A DNA stretch of 64,000 nt from Tretioscincus oriximinensis (lineage: Eukaryota; Chordata; Lepidosauria; Squamata; Gymnophthalmidae): positions 1,549,992 to 1,613,991 of the forward strand of contig JAJVDF010000257.1 of the NCBI GenBank assembly GCA_022410635.1. The letters are read 5' to 3'. A model generated the notes under the pieces. It did not search any database and was not told the DNA's origin. It saw only the letters and a program-made list of their open reading frames with translations. This document shows, piece by piece, positions 49,140 through 60,200 of the stretch. How positions within the stretch are numbered: the first letter of the stretch is position 1; every line of letters starts with the position of its first letter. The position numbers were made by a program, and so were the translations under genes.

Positions 49140-50150
49140 CCAGATAAAGTAAGAAAATATCATTATGAAGGAAAATCTAGTGAAGGTGAATCTCTTTATC
49201 TTGTCATTGGCTGAAGATGCCAGTTTCTTTTCCCTTTTCAAACTTTTTGTTATCTTTAGTGAATTCACTCTCCTATCACCTATCATCAAGACGGATATCA
49301 CATCTAATTGCTGCTTGACATCCTACGAACTCACCTTTGTGTTCTCTCAGATCTGGTCTCCTGTGCTCTTTAAAATCTATATGAAACTAATGGGAGAGGT
49401 TTTCATGAGATTTGGTACGAAGTTCTCAATATACAAATAACATCCAGCTCTACTTCTGTGCCATCTGAATCAAGAGAGGGAGTTGAGTTGCTTAATATGT
49501 GCAATAAAATGTTGGATGGGCCCAATAAATTAAATTCAGTTAGAGCTGCTATCTGTTACAGGTGTCCAGGTCCATGAAGCAGGGAGGAATCCTGTTTTAA
49601 ATGGTCCTGTATTCCCTAAAAAGGAAGGTGCAAAATATAGAGTTGTTCTTGGACTCTGCACTGGTGCTTGAAATTCAGATGGGCTGCAGTCAAGAATATA
49701 TACTTCCAAATCTAGATGGTTCATCAGTTCTGGCCAGAGACAATCTAACATAGTAAATTTGGCCCATTTTAATACGATTTATGTAGGGGTTGCTATTAAA
49801 AATGTGTCAGAAACTGCAATAGGTGCATTAAATAATGTTTTAAGAAAACTACTAGCTGGAATTCCTGACTCAATATACATCACACCAGCTTAAAAGCTGA
49901 ATTGGCTGACAATTTGATATCTAAACCATTTCAAAATGTTAACTTGGACACAAAGCCTTAAATGGCTTTCACCACAAATATTTAAAGGAATGCCTTCTTC
50001 CCATATGAACCTGACCATGCCATTAGATATGCAAATGAGCTCCTTCTGGTTCATCACCACTAAAGGAGTGGGAACTTGGATTAGGGTGTATATAGTAGCT
50101 CCCAGAGGTGCATCTTAGGTTTTTATTATGTGAATCTCACCACCATCTTC
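49140..50150 (+). mobile_element. Decayed L2-like LINE (RT domain)
   Basis: Broken frames carry SPVLFKIYMKLMGEVFMRFG (49360-49420), matching the SPLLFNIYMKPLGE-type block of L2 reverse transcriptases, followed by a degraded YADDTQLY region and NHLDLEVYILD-type sequence. Further on are ALNNVLRKLLAGIPDS and KLNWLTI residues of the C-terminal part. Many stops and frameshifts are present. The piece is the most complete L2-like remnant here. Confidence 0.6.
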
Positions 50151-50959
50151 CTAACTGTGATGGTGATCTCTCCTAGAAATATTGAAGACGGCCTGTGATC
50201 GGCAATATCCACATTTATTTTAATTAAAATTAAATCCATTTAAAATTAGGTAAATCATCTGAAGTTGTTACCCCCTCCTCTATACCCAAAAGGAAAAACA
50301 GTTTTGAGGTATTTTACAAATGCAATCTTTAAAACACTGATGCAGCAAACCCAAATCCAGTAGAAAGGAATTGAGCAATCCTTTCCTTTTCCTTCCTTCA
50401 TGTACAGCATAAAATTATTTGAGTTTCAATGCCTAAAAATTCCTAGTCCCCTTCTAAAACAGAAAGTACATCTTGGATAAATTACTTGCATTTTCTAGCA
50501 ACAAAAGAACCTATTTACCATTCTCTCAGGGGGGAAATAAACCTCCTTACCTTTCTACCTGCATGCAAGATAAGAGGATTTANCAGCTCCATCTCAGCTG
50601 GCCTTGACATTCTTTGCAACCAAAGGCAAACTAGAATGACACAATACTTAATTCTGCCAAAACCTAGCAAGGAAATCAGTAAAGGGGTATTTATTTTACA
50701 ATTTTACTAAAATTTTGGCAGAGAGAAAGAATAATGGCCTAGAAATTGCAACTGAGTGTGATTAGATAAGAGACAAGAAGATTCTGGATCATAAGGTCCT
50801 TTTTTTCAAAAATGGACTCTGTGTTGCCAGCAAACCACCAGAAGGCAATTTCTCAACGATGGAAAAACAGCAAAGACATAAACATTTTCACGGACAGAAA
50901 TTCTCCGTAATTTCAGATATAAAATCTATTACCTAAACCCGAATCCATATGTTATTTCT

Positions 50960-51093
50960 CTTCCCACTTCTAGATACTGTTTTATACTGTTTTTTATGTT
51001 AATTTTGGATTGTTGTTTTTATTGTTGGCTGCCCTGAAACCTTCGGGTATAGGACGAGGTATAAATGTAAATAAATAAATAATAAATATGATT
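50960..51093 (+). mobile_element. L2-like LINE 3' end
   Basis: TTTTATTGTTGGCTGCCCTG, AAACCTTCGGGTATAGGACG and AGGTATAAATGTAAATAAAT form the 3' module in the forward sense with a TAAA tail at 51070-51093. Confidence 0.7.
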
Positions 51094-52919
51094 TTTTATT
51101 TACTTTTCCAAACAAAAAATACCTTGAAGTCTATAGTTGGGTGCATCTTATAGAATACACAAAGCAATAAAAAATCTAGCATTGGTCACAAAAAAATAAG
51201 TTTCCTGGAAGATTTCTTAACCTTTTTAAAAGAATATCATTGCATCTTTCTGGACCTAATAATGGAAAGACTATGGCTGAAAATAGGTCAAACATGCAAA
51301 GATTTCTGAAGGTTCAAATGATTGAGAAGCAAATTTGTATATGTTTTATTGAAGACAAAAAAAGAAATTATTTGTCTGAAAAACCTGTCATCTTTACTCG
51401 GGCAAAATAAAAACTGTTCAGATGGGAATATTAAAAAATGTACCCAATTTAGACATGTTACCAGATTCAGAATGTTATTTTATCCATCTTTTTAAAAAAC
51501 ACTGTTTCTTGCACAAAAAACATGCAGCACTAAATAAACTGATCCATAATATCAATTCCGTCACAGTCATTAATGCAGGTATTTAAGTGCAGTGAAAAAG
51601 CAACAAACTAGAAACATACTACAATATTATTTTATTTTTAAACATCACATCTTGTACAGCAGGAAGGAAACTGTAATGAGTAACACAGATGATCACTTTG
51701 ATAATCTTTGTAGCCAAAAACAGACTGACAGGAACCCTGTGTATGTTAGTTTGCTGAGGTTCTGGGGACCCCTAGTGGAATGTAGAAATGAATCAGATGC
51801 TCTTTTTATGAACCATTATGCCAAATGATCATGTAAAAAGTGCTCTGGGATCAACCAAAGTTGACAGAAGAGATATAGGATAAAACATGCTTGAAAACTT
51901 GGATGAGGCAGGCAAGTTTTTAGGAATTTCACAGTGGGACTAAACTAACTTGGTTTGTAAAGAAGCCAGCAGAAACCACTAGTTTCAAATATGTTCCAAA
52001 TAAAACCTCATAGTCTTTTTCCTTCAGTTGTCAAACTTACCTTCTCATAACACTGTTGCTGCTTCTACATGCTGTAACATATGGGAAAAAAACCTAACAC
52101 TATTATTGTTTCCAGGCTAATCTAACAAAACAAATCTACCACTCTTATTTTTTTGTTTTTTAATGTTGCCTGCCATTTAGTTGCTTCAGATGTTCACACC
52201 AAATTCAACATAGGAGGTGAGTATAGAATTCTGAGTAAGCGGCTGATCCTTCATTCCAAGAGTAAAAGATCCATCAAAATTGTCTGCCCTTGGGTACTTA
52301 TGGAAGTCAATAAATCCATATTCTATATGCCTTGTTGTCCCATCTCTCTCCTTACTGAAATTTGATGAAAACATGGAGCCCTGATGTGCAGTGTTCACAC
52401 TTTTCAGGAAGCAAAAATGGTTGTGGCCCCTTAAAAGTTGAAGGAATAAGGTTGAGTTTAAAATAAGTTTAAGATTTTTAAAATATTAATTTTAGCAATG
52501 TGATTGTTCCCATCCTGCTTTTTGCACCCCAGTCTCAAAATCTGAAAACAAAGGTAATTTAAAGAATGTTTTGGGGATGATTTGTGATGAGGCAATTAGT
52601 AATATGAGTGTAGTGTTCCAATTGCTTGACTTTACTTTTCAACAATAAAAATGTGATCAAACTCACAAGAAAAGCTTGGTAGCTTGAACTTTTTCAGGCA
52701 AAGGCCTTATTAACACTTGGCCTTATTCTGTTCCAGAAAATGCACTAAGAAGCCTGCTGTCCATATGTCATTCTGGTTTAGCAAGATCTATGCAAGCCGA
52801 GAGTGGCAAGTCACTTAGACCATTTTATAGAACAGAATAAGGTGAAGTGCAAACCAGGCCAAAGTCTATTTCTTCAGACACAATGCTGGAGTGCATTACA
52901 CCTGATGAAATAGACTTGT

Positions 52920-53040
52920 CTATTTATTCATTTGTTCTTTTAATCATTTAATCATTCATTTAGTCATTCATTTAGTCATTCATTTAGTCATTCATTCATT
53001 TATATTTATACTCCTCCCTATAACTGAAGGTCTCAGGGCA
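52920..53040 (-). mobile_element. L2-like LINE 3' end with 12-bp tail repeats
   Basis: The tail side is a tandem array of CATTTAGTCATT units (about 52950-53000) instead of plain TTTA. It leads into TTATACTCCTCCCTATAACT and GAAGGTCTCAGGGCAGCCAA. Further family words (GAGGTGCATCTTCAAAGGTC, ATTTCATAGACTGGGGGCAA) appear at 53525-53620, so the copy probably extends to about 53640 with an insertion. Confidence 0.6.
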
Positions 53041-53792
53041 GCCAACAATAAAAATAACAATACAAAATTTACACTAAAACAGAATCAAAACAGTGATTGC
53101 TACTGATATTTCCAATTGTAAGATTAATAATTTAGATAATATTTTAGATATGCAGAAGTGGAGAGAATATAAACAAAAATGGTTGCCAGTAAAAAATTAT
53201 ATAGAAGGCAGACTGGGGAGTGAAACTTTGAAATTAAGAATGAGATTGATTTTTCATNTGTAAAGTCATAATAGAAAAATAATTATGTATTTGGGGAGGG
53301 GGGTGTTGTATAAAAAGGGAAAAATTGTTTGGGACATTTTAAATGTAATATGTATTTTGTATGTATAAGAATTTTTTATATAAAATGTTTTGAACACCAC
53401 CACCCCCAAAACCCCAGTGTCAAAACAGTATCTAAAGTGGGAAGAAAAATGATATATCTTCAACCAAGGGCCAAGTAAGTGGTGCATATTCTTTTTTATT
53501 TTTTTATTTTTTTAAAATAATAAGAGGTGCATCTTCAAAGGTCTTCTAAAAGAATACAACAATGATGACTGATGGACCTCAAGGGAGAGACTATTTCATA
53601 GACTGGGGGCAACTATCGAGAAGGTTCTGCATCTCTATGGAAGTTTGTGTTACCAACTTTTTATCGTTAATCTCTGGGATGCTATGAGACCCTCTTGTTG
53701 GGAGAGTATAAAGAATATATACATCTTAGTCATCTGGGATAAGGAAAACACAATGAATGCATAAATAACTGAAATTAAACAAAGTTACTCAC

Positions 53793-53924
53793 AATAAATC
53801 CAAGTTTCTTATAGTCCCGTGTATACATGGACTTGCGTTTCTCAACATTGCCGCTACTATTATTGGGTTCAGATTCTGCATCAAAAGCAATTCTTCTGAG
53901 TTCAAATATGATATCCCTCTGGGC
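53793..53924 (-). CDS. ELMO1: ELMO1 coding exon, start of ELMO domain (~319-362)
   Basis: This is a 132-nt exon of 44 codons, phase 0. The acceptor is TTTTTTCAG before 53924 and the donor is GTGAGT from 53792. It reads [17 protein letters not shown], then [20 protein letters not shown], then YKKLGFI. Only the NV in SSGNVEK differs from the mammalian SSGSMEK. The exon begins close to the annotated start of the ELMO/CED-12 domain. The intron on its acceptor side carries two large foldback elements, the nearer only about 80 bp away. Confidence 0.96.
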
Positions 53925-54005
53925 CTGAAAAAATTAAAGGATTCAAAAGAGAAACAAACATGCAGAATATTTGTTTTTGTTTTTTAAAAAATAGCATATA
54001 GTTTA

Positions 54006-54382
54006 CAGAACCGGCTGCTGACCGCTCTACAGGGGGTTCGGTGCATAGAGCTATTTTGGCAATTTTTACCTTCATTAGTGGCCCTGTTTTCCTGTGGGAA
54101 CCGCCATGTTGGGGGAACTCTGCCCTCCATTCCTCCAACATGGTGCTACTAGTGCCACCCTCTCTCCCAGCAGCCAAGGGAAATGAAGGAGGAGCCACCC
54201 CCTTGACTGCTGGGTGAGAGGGTGGCACTAGTAGCGTCATGTTGGGGGAAGGGAGAATGGAGTTCCCCCAACATGGCAATTCCCATGGGGAAACAGAGCC
54301 ACTAATGAAGGTAAAAATCACCAAAATAACTCTATGCACTCTGTCACCAAAGCCCCTGTGGAGCGCTTAGCGGCTGGCACTA
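54006..54382. mobile_element. Foldback hAT-type MITE (377 bp), perfect 8-bp TSD
   Basis: It begins CAGAACCGGCTGCTGACCGC and ends GCGCTTAGCGGCTGGCACTA. ATAGTTTA flanks it at 53998-54005 and 54383-54390. The arms pair over most of the length, for example ACTAGTGCCACCCTCTCTCC with a matching GGGTGAGAGGGTGGCACTAG, and CATTAGTGGCCCTGTTTTCC with its counterpart. The centre lies about 54190. It lies in the 1.9-kb ELMO1 intron, about 80 bp from the acceptor of the exon at 53793-53924. Confidence 0.88.
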
Positions 54383-54492
54383 ATAGTTTATATTCACCAA
54401 CCACCTACCCACCCCATGTTAGCAAATTAACATATTGGTAAGGACAGGATGGCCCTTGCTAAATGCATCAATCAAAAAGATGGGGAAACACA

Positions 54493-55290
54493 GAGTGTCC
54501 TAAACCACAAAAATATTTTATTTCCCTAGGCAATCAAGTTATACAAGTGCTATAGTATATAGATTTGTTATTATGTGCCTAAATATATAAAATCTCAAAA
54601 GTGAACAATTCAAAAGCACAGACAAATACAAGCATGCATAACTATGTTATCACCATGTTTCATGAGCCTAAAAGGATGACCACAGAGAAAAAAATCCTAA
54701 AAGCAGACCATATGCTGGAAAAACCTACAAAGTCCCCAGACAGTACAATGATGTATAAGTAATACTAATTATAACAACACCTGGGTGAATGATGATTCCT
54801 TGCTATGATGATTCTGGGTTATAGGATTTGGGTTATATATCAACTCTGAACACAGATAAATCTTGGCATCCATATACTATCAACAGTAACATTCCAGCTG
54901 GCATATTTCAACTTGTTAAACAGTTGATAAAGATGCAAAAACCTCTTTCGTAACCACGTGTGGGGTGTTCTGGCATCATATGATTTCCAGGATTTATCTT
55001 TGTTTGGAGCTGATGCATATCCCATATCCTATATACATAATTACTTATACATCATTAGACTATTTGGGACTCCAGGAGTTTCTAGCATATGATCTGCTTT
55101 GGGGATTCTTTTAGGCTCATGAAACATGGCAATAACATAGTTATGCATGTTGTATTTGTCTGTGCTTTTGTATTGTTCACTTTTGAGATTTTATAAGTTT
55201 AGGAACATAATAGCAAATATATATAATATAGTGCTTGTAATAAACTTGATTGCCTCGGGAAGCATAAGATTATTGTGGTTTGGAACACCT
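54493..55290. repeat. ~800-bp foldback repeat, arms 300-390 bp
   Basis: The left arm (54493-54880) and right arm (54975-55290) are inverted copies. Examples are GAACAATTCAAAAGCACAGA against TCTGTGCTTTTGTATTGTTC, and TGCATAACTATGTTATCACC with its inverse near 55130. Inner words TATAGGATTTGGGTTATATA and CAGATAAATCTTGGC pair with 54993-55040. The left arm has about 50 extra bases near 54767-54815. An 18-19-bp imperfect direct repeat (CCTTGCTAAATGCATCAA / CCTTGATAAATGCATACAA) flanks it. No coding frame is present and the family is unknown. Confidence 0.8.
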
Positions 55291-55689
55291 TGATAAATGC
55301 ATACAAGGATGATTTTGAAACTAACAATCTCAAATCCAAACCCATTTTAAAAGGAGCTAACCCTTGCAAAAACAGAAGATAAATGTATAAATTTTATTAT
55401 GCTATATCTTTACTATTGCATATCAAATTTGCTGGCCACCTGCTATCTAGCCAGAATCCCCAAAAGTAATTTGTATTACTACTTAGTTCAAGGAAAAATG
55501 CCAAGAAGTGATGTGTCTTCTCATCAAAATAATTGCGAAGTGACAAAGGGCAACTAAGTCTGAGTACACGAATACTGGAATTATATTNTTCTCTTCACTT
55601 TTATAGACTCCACATCACATATACTGTTTGTCATTCAGACGTACACCGAATGGAAAGCAAGTTTTGCTTTTCTTCCAACCCATAATAGC

Positions 55690-55830
55690 TAACAATAAAA
55701 AAATAGGAAGAATGAGCTTTCGTAGACTAAAGCTCATGCTGTCTACCTTTTTCTTGTAAATCTGGGGCTCTGCAAGATCCCTTGCAGGATATTCTGCAAC
55801 CAGACTAACATAGCTATTTCTTTGAAATAT
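55690..55830 (+). repeat. Interspersed repeat, CTACGAAA family
   Basis: The words AATGAGCTTTCGTAGACTAA, AGCTCATGCTGTCTACC and CAACCAGACTAACATAGCTA show a member of the family described at 41726. It ends about 20 bp before the donor side of the ELMO1 exon at 55850. Confidence 0.6.
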
Positions 55831-55849
55831 CCCCCACTGTTTTGCTTAC

Positions 55850-55972
55850 CTGGTCTTGAGGATCCATTTTGGTCATCATTCTGTCTTCTAATAGATTGAA
55901 GGTGAGCACTTGTAGAACATACAACTGATGCGCCATTTCATTATTGATGGCTCTCTGAGCTCTGATAACATG
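55850..55972 (-). CDS. ELMO1: ELMO1 coding exon (residues ~278-318)
   Basis: This is a 123-nt exon of 41 codons, phase 0 at both ends. The acceptor is TTTTTAG before 55972 and the donor is GTAAGC from 55849. The peptide is [18 protein letters not shown], then [18 protein letters not shown], then DPQDQ, identical to mammalian ELMO1 as I remember it. This segment links the armadillo-like region to the start of the ELMO domain. Confidence 0.96.
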
Positions 55973-56784
55973 CTAAAAATAGCAAAAAAGATGATAATGA
56001 AGAAGACAATAATGATAATGAATAAGATGAGGCCAGTTTCTATCTATTTATGTTTCACCAGTCAGTTATAAATTTGTGCATTTATATGCATAGAGAATAC
56101 TGGTAATGTGCTAAAACCTTTCTAGAAATGGTTTTTTAGTATTTGACTATAAGTCCTGACATTAGTTCAGTTTTATTATGAATTTTATGTTTATCTGTGA
56201 CTATGATATCAGTAGTCTGTTTTAACTTTTAAACGCACTTTGTACTTTATATAAAAAAGGTGTAATATTGTACTTTGTGAAAAAAAGGAAACAACAACAT
56301 TTTTACACCGTAAACTAACACAATCACTAATTTCCCTTAAAAAAAAGTTAGTTTAAAAGCAAGCAAGTCAACAGTGTAATCAGGAAAATATTCTGGATAG
56401 GGAATTTACTATTTCTCAATATAATACAGTACCTCTGCTGACATTTTCTTATGTTTCTGCATATTCAAATTAATCTTACATAAACAGATTAAATGCCTGA
56501 TTTCCATTATCTATAAATGGTGAAGTTCTGATTAACAAAAGAATTCAGATGCAAGTTTTAACATCATAACTTCCCCCCACAACAGCTGCTTTTGCTACAA
56601 AATTATGAAGAACTTGTGGCATCACATAAGAACTAAAATGAGTTTTACTAGAGTAAGGAAAAGGGAAATAAAAATGGATTAAATAATGGAGCAAAAAAAT
56701 CTGTGAGTCTATACGAACTAAAATTCCTGTATATTTATGCATCTTTATCGCATCTGAAAAAAGAAGTAGAAATGAGTAACTTAC

Positions 56785-56835
56785 TTGCAAGATGATTCCC
56801 CGAAGCTGTTTCTGTGCCAAAATATTTGCCATTTC
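56785..56835 (-). CDS. ELMO1: ELMO1 51-nt exon (residues ~261-277)
   Basis: This is a small exon of 17 codons in phase 0 on both sides: EMANILAQKQLRGIILQ. The acceptor is a T-run followed by GAG (AG at 56837-56836) and the donor is GTAAGT from 56784. Mammalian ELMO1 has LRSII and ends in Thr. Here there is Gly in place of Ser, and the last codon is CAA (Gln). The reading is supported by both splice signals and by the in-frame join to HVIRAQRA. The flanking upstream intron holds an L1 copy beginning only about 95 bp from this acceptor. Confidence 0.9.
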
Positions 56836-56924
56836 CTCATTTTTAAGAGTAAAAAAAAAAAAATTTAAGCAAAGGAAATAATTTAATTCAGAAGGAGTAA
56901 TAATTTCTAAAAACTTCAAAATCC

Positions 56925-58490
56925 TTAATCATATAAATCTAAAAGCCATCTGGCGTTCTATTAGAAATAAGTTAAAACATTGGAAAAAGAAAAAAAATCT
57001 TTAACATCCAAAATCAGAGCTGTAAAGATGTTTATGCTTCCCAAATTATGCTTCATTTTTCAAGTACTACCCGAAATCGTGCCGTATAAAACACTTCATT
57101 ACTGGGATAAGTTTATTGCAAATTGGGTACAAGGCATCAAAAAATCCAGAATAAGAAACTTTACTTATATACAAAAAACCAACATGGTGGATGGGGCCTA
57201 CCAAATATTCTAACACATTATGAAGCAGTTAACCTAACTAGAATGGTAAAGTTAGAATACAATCAGAACAAATGGGTAACAATCGAAAGAACAATGCACA
57301 AAATACAAGATATATCTATTCTCCATTATAAATGGAATAAAACATCAATTCAAAAAAATTATAAGGCAATGATCTTAATATGGAAAAAACGGATGGCAAA
57401 AATTATAACTAGAAAATCAATACAAGACTCCATTTTTATATTGAATAATCAAAGGAAAACCATTCCAATACCCATAATCAACAAATTAATTAAGGTGACT
57501 ACCATGAGGAGAACTGATTTTTATAATTCAGATAAAAGTACAGTCAATAGAGAAAAATTAACAGGAACTCTGGACAACGATAATTGGCTAATAATCAACT
57601 CTATCACTAACTACATCACCTCAATTCCTGTAAAAGATGTTTTAAATGAACCACATAATACATTTGAAAAAAATATTAATATGTCTTATAATAACATGTG
57701 TGGGACAAGTGGAATGATGTATGAGATGCTAATTGATAATAAATATAAAATGAAGGAAATTTTGATAGACAAATGGGGGAACTTAATTAACATCACTCCG
57801 GTAACTATTAACAATATGATTAATGTAGCACAAAAATACCAATATAACAAAGTGAAAGAATTCCATTAAAAAATTATTACATTATGGTATCATACACCAC
57901 AGCAATTGTCTCATTTCATTACCCAAATGCCCCTGCGTTGTTGGCACTGTGGAGCTCAATTGGTAATTATGAATACTTATGGTGGGGATGTGATAAAATA
58001 CAATTGTTCTGGTCTGTTAGTCAAACTATTATCAATGTAATTATGGGACATTCAGTAACATGGACTATACACAAGTGGCTATTCAAAGAAATCCCATTTC
58101 ACAGAATTACAACAGAAGAAGAATTCTTGTTTGACCGACTTATCACTGCTGCTCTTCTCACCAGAGTATATGGTTGTAAGGATGAAACTAGATGGACTAT
58201 TACCAGATGGCAACAGTATATTATTGAACTTTTAAAATTTGATTTGGTAAATGAAAAAATACGCATTTATATCACAGGGAATGGTAACTTTATTCATCAT
58301 CAAAATTGGCAAAAGTTGTTAAGATATATTGAAGGTGGAGGAAACCAACCATCTTGGACTAATGTTTGTAAAATTATCTTTCCTTTGATGTACAAAATAG
58401 TTTAATTGCACATTTTTTTCTTTTTGGGGAGGGAGGGTGATGTGTTTTTGTGTAATTATACCAATAAAAACTTTATTTTTTNAAAAAAAT
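56925..58490 (+). mobile_element. L1 LINE, 5'-truncated, two frameshifts
   Basis: Three successive frames carry the C-terminal half of L1 ORF2. 56980-57213 gives KMFMLPKLCFIFQVLP, the KM.ILPK..YLFQ.LP block that follows the RT. 57123-57869 continues with the basic middle region. 57884-58405 contains a WWGCDKIQLFW motif like the C-terminal zinc-knuckle segment of L1 and then WLFKEIPFHRITTEEEFLF. The 3' end has AATAAA at 58463 and an A-tract interrupted by one N. The RT active site is missing. The insertion is antisense to ELMO1. Confidence 0.85.
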
Positions 58491-59324
58491 CAGTAATATT
58501 TGTACAACGTCTTGATAAATGAAAATTGCTTACCATTATTTACTTGCACATGAAAAGCTGAAAAAGTATCTGACTTCATTGGACTTGTCATTCAGGATTA
58601 ATAGGAAAGCCACATACTGCACCACATACTGCAATATTTTCAGTTCCACACATGTAATCCTTCAATGTGAACCCTTCACTTGGGTTTTACAACAAAACGG
58701 CCCATTATTTTACATTTTAGAGAGCATTTTTTAAACTATTAAACTCCTGGAAAAGCACAATTTTTATTTCTATGGCAAAATGTTAAATTTATGAAGTCTT
58801 GAGCTCAGAATGAGGGAGGAATGGACTGTACAAGACTACTTACTTGGGGGAAAAAGTTCATTTAAGATTTTTTTTAAAAAAATGGCTAGCAAAGATATAA
58901 CATTACCTAGGACCTTTTATAACCACATACAGTGATCTATCTCCTATTGAGTCTAGAATGCATGGCAAATATTGGCCACTAAATTCAAGTCTACATTCAA
59001 GTTCTACATTCAGGCTCTACATTCAAGTCTATACAAGATTTTTTTNAAAAAAATGTGTTGAAATATATATCAATTTTGCAATAATAACTAGGATTATATT
59101 TTGTAATAATAAATGGGATGAAACTGTAAGGGCATAGATACATATTAGCTATCAGAAAAAAGCTTTCTGAAAATAAGGGTGATCAATCAGTGGAATAGTT
59201 TGCCANAACAAGTTGTGTGTTCTCCTTTGGAGAAATTTTTCAAACAGAATGTGCATAGCCATCTCTATGGAATGGCTTAGTGAATCCTGCATAGAGAAGG
59301 ATGTTTGAGCTGTAATTCTATAAG

Positions 59325-59629
59325 CAGAAGAAGAAGAAGAAGAAGAACTGGGTTCTTATACCCTGCTTTTCTCACCTTTCAAAGGGACTCAAAGCAGCTT
59401 ACAAGGGTATTTTGCCTGAAGGCTTACATTCTATCTTCCCCACCGGGCTGTGGTGGTTTCCATGTCAGTTGCCATTTCTTGCAGTTCATGCTTTCAACTA
59501 GCTGGGTTGGCTAGAGTTACAGGCTAGTAGAAGGTGCCCACCCCTCCCCACGTCTGACACAGTGCTTCGAAACCTGATCTCCCAGATGAGAGACTGTTTC
59601 CTAAGCAACTGAGCCATTCATGCCTGCCT
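59325..59629 (-). mobile_element. tRNA-derived SINE, full length (with shared 5' extension)
   Basis: On the minus strand the head is AATGGCTCAGTTGCTTAGG, with the B-box-like AGGTTTCGAAGCAC. The body and 3' module (CTGCTTTGAGTCCCTTTGAA, GGGTATAAGAACCC) end in a (TTC)n tail seen here as GAA repeats at 59326-59346. 59630-59669 is the inverse of the 40 bases upstream of the SINE at 30041. Confidence 0.85.
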
Positions 59630-59694
59630 ATTATTCTATTATATGATTCTGGCTCTACCTATAAAATAGTTCAAAGTCAGCTGTCTAGGCTTTT

Positions 59695-59972
59695 GGCTTT
59701 TTTTAATACTGGTAGCCCAGGACAGGACCTTCTTGGTTGTTGCCTCAAAACTATAGAATAGACTTCCCTTCGAGGTGCTTCAGTCACTAGCACTGGATTC
59801 TTTTTAGAAGATCTTTGAAGATGTCCCTCTGTATTATGGCCTTTGTTATAATGAATGTTTTCCTTCCCACCTTCAGATACTATTTTGACATGCATTCTAT
59901 ATTTTGTTTTTATTGTTGGCCAGCCTGAGACCTTTGGGGGTAGGATGGGGCATAAGTATAAATAAATAAATG
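59695..59972 (+). mobile_element. L2-like LINE C-terminus and 3' end
   Basis: It reads as LPLEVLQSLALDSF then a frame break, matching the LP..L...PSL..FK C-terminal pattern. The 3' module TTTTTATTGTTGGCCAGCCT, GAGACCTTTGGGGGTAGGAT and GGGGCATAAGTATAAATAAA follows. This copy links the C-terminal protein motif to the CCGCCCTATACC 3' tails scattered in the window. Confidence 0.65.
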
Positions 59973-60121
59973 CACAGTTGGGCTGCTGAGAAACAAAAAG
60001 TTACTTACTACTGCCCTGTTTACCCATGAAAAGCATAAACAAGATAAATTGGCATGATTCAACACAGATTAACTGTGAGTATGCAAAAAGAATTGAGTAG
60101 AAACTAATAATAAAAGCTTAC

Positions 60122-60200
60122 TTGTCTCCTTTCATCAGGCGCTTTAAGGAAAAGTGCATTGATTACTGCAATGGTATACGTCTGAATTTCTTGATCTGAT
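60122..60200 (-). CDS. ELMO1: ELMO1 coding exon (residues ~234-260)
   Basis: This is a 79-nt exon with acceptor TGCAG at 60205-60201 and donor GTAAG from 60121. The first base completes the Gly codon split with the upstream exon. 26 codons then read [19 protein letters not shown] followed by APDERRQ and end in phase 0. It is part of the helical repeat region. The direct RRQ/EMANIL junction with the next exon identifies ELMO1 rather than ELMO2, which has an extra segment at this point in the common mammalian isoform. Confidence 0.95.

Larger units (their letters stand above)
37924..53792 (-). other. ELMO1: ELMO1 intron (15.9 kb)
   Basis: The intron lies between the exons at 37819-37923 and 53793-53924. 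Its contents include a CR1 3' region (40.3-41.0 kb), a GC-rich hAT MITE (41.3-41.6 kb), L2-type 3' ends (43.0, 51.0 and 52.9 kb), a decayed L2 reverse transcriptase (49.1-50.15 kb), a CR1 tail (46.7-47.0 kb) and foldback MITEs (47.7-48.4 kb). Nothing was recognised in about 43.3-44.0, 44.3-45.6, 45.9-46.7, 47.0-47.7, 50.2-50.9 and 51.1-52.7 kb beyond AT-rich sequence. Confidence 0.85.
56836..60121 (-). other. ELMO1: ELMO1 intron (3.3 kb)
   Basis: It is flanked by the exons at 56785-56835 and 60122-60200. Almost all of it is mobile DNA: L1 (56925-58490), a SINE (59325-59629) and an L2 3' end (59695-59972). 58.5-59.3 kb is AT-rich, with two T-run/A-run junctions (58868-58882 and 59039-59053), the second of which carries an N. 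Confidence 0.9.

Noticed and set aside
53902..54339. 145-residue minus-strand ORF overlapping the ELMO1 exon
   Set aside because: It is mostly foldback MITE sequence. The part over the exon is in a different frame from ELMO1.
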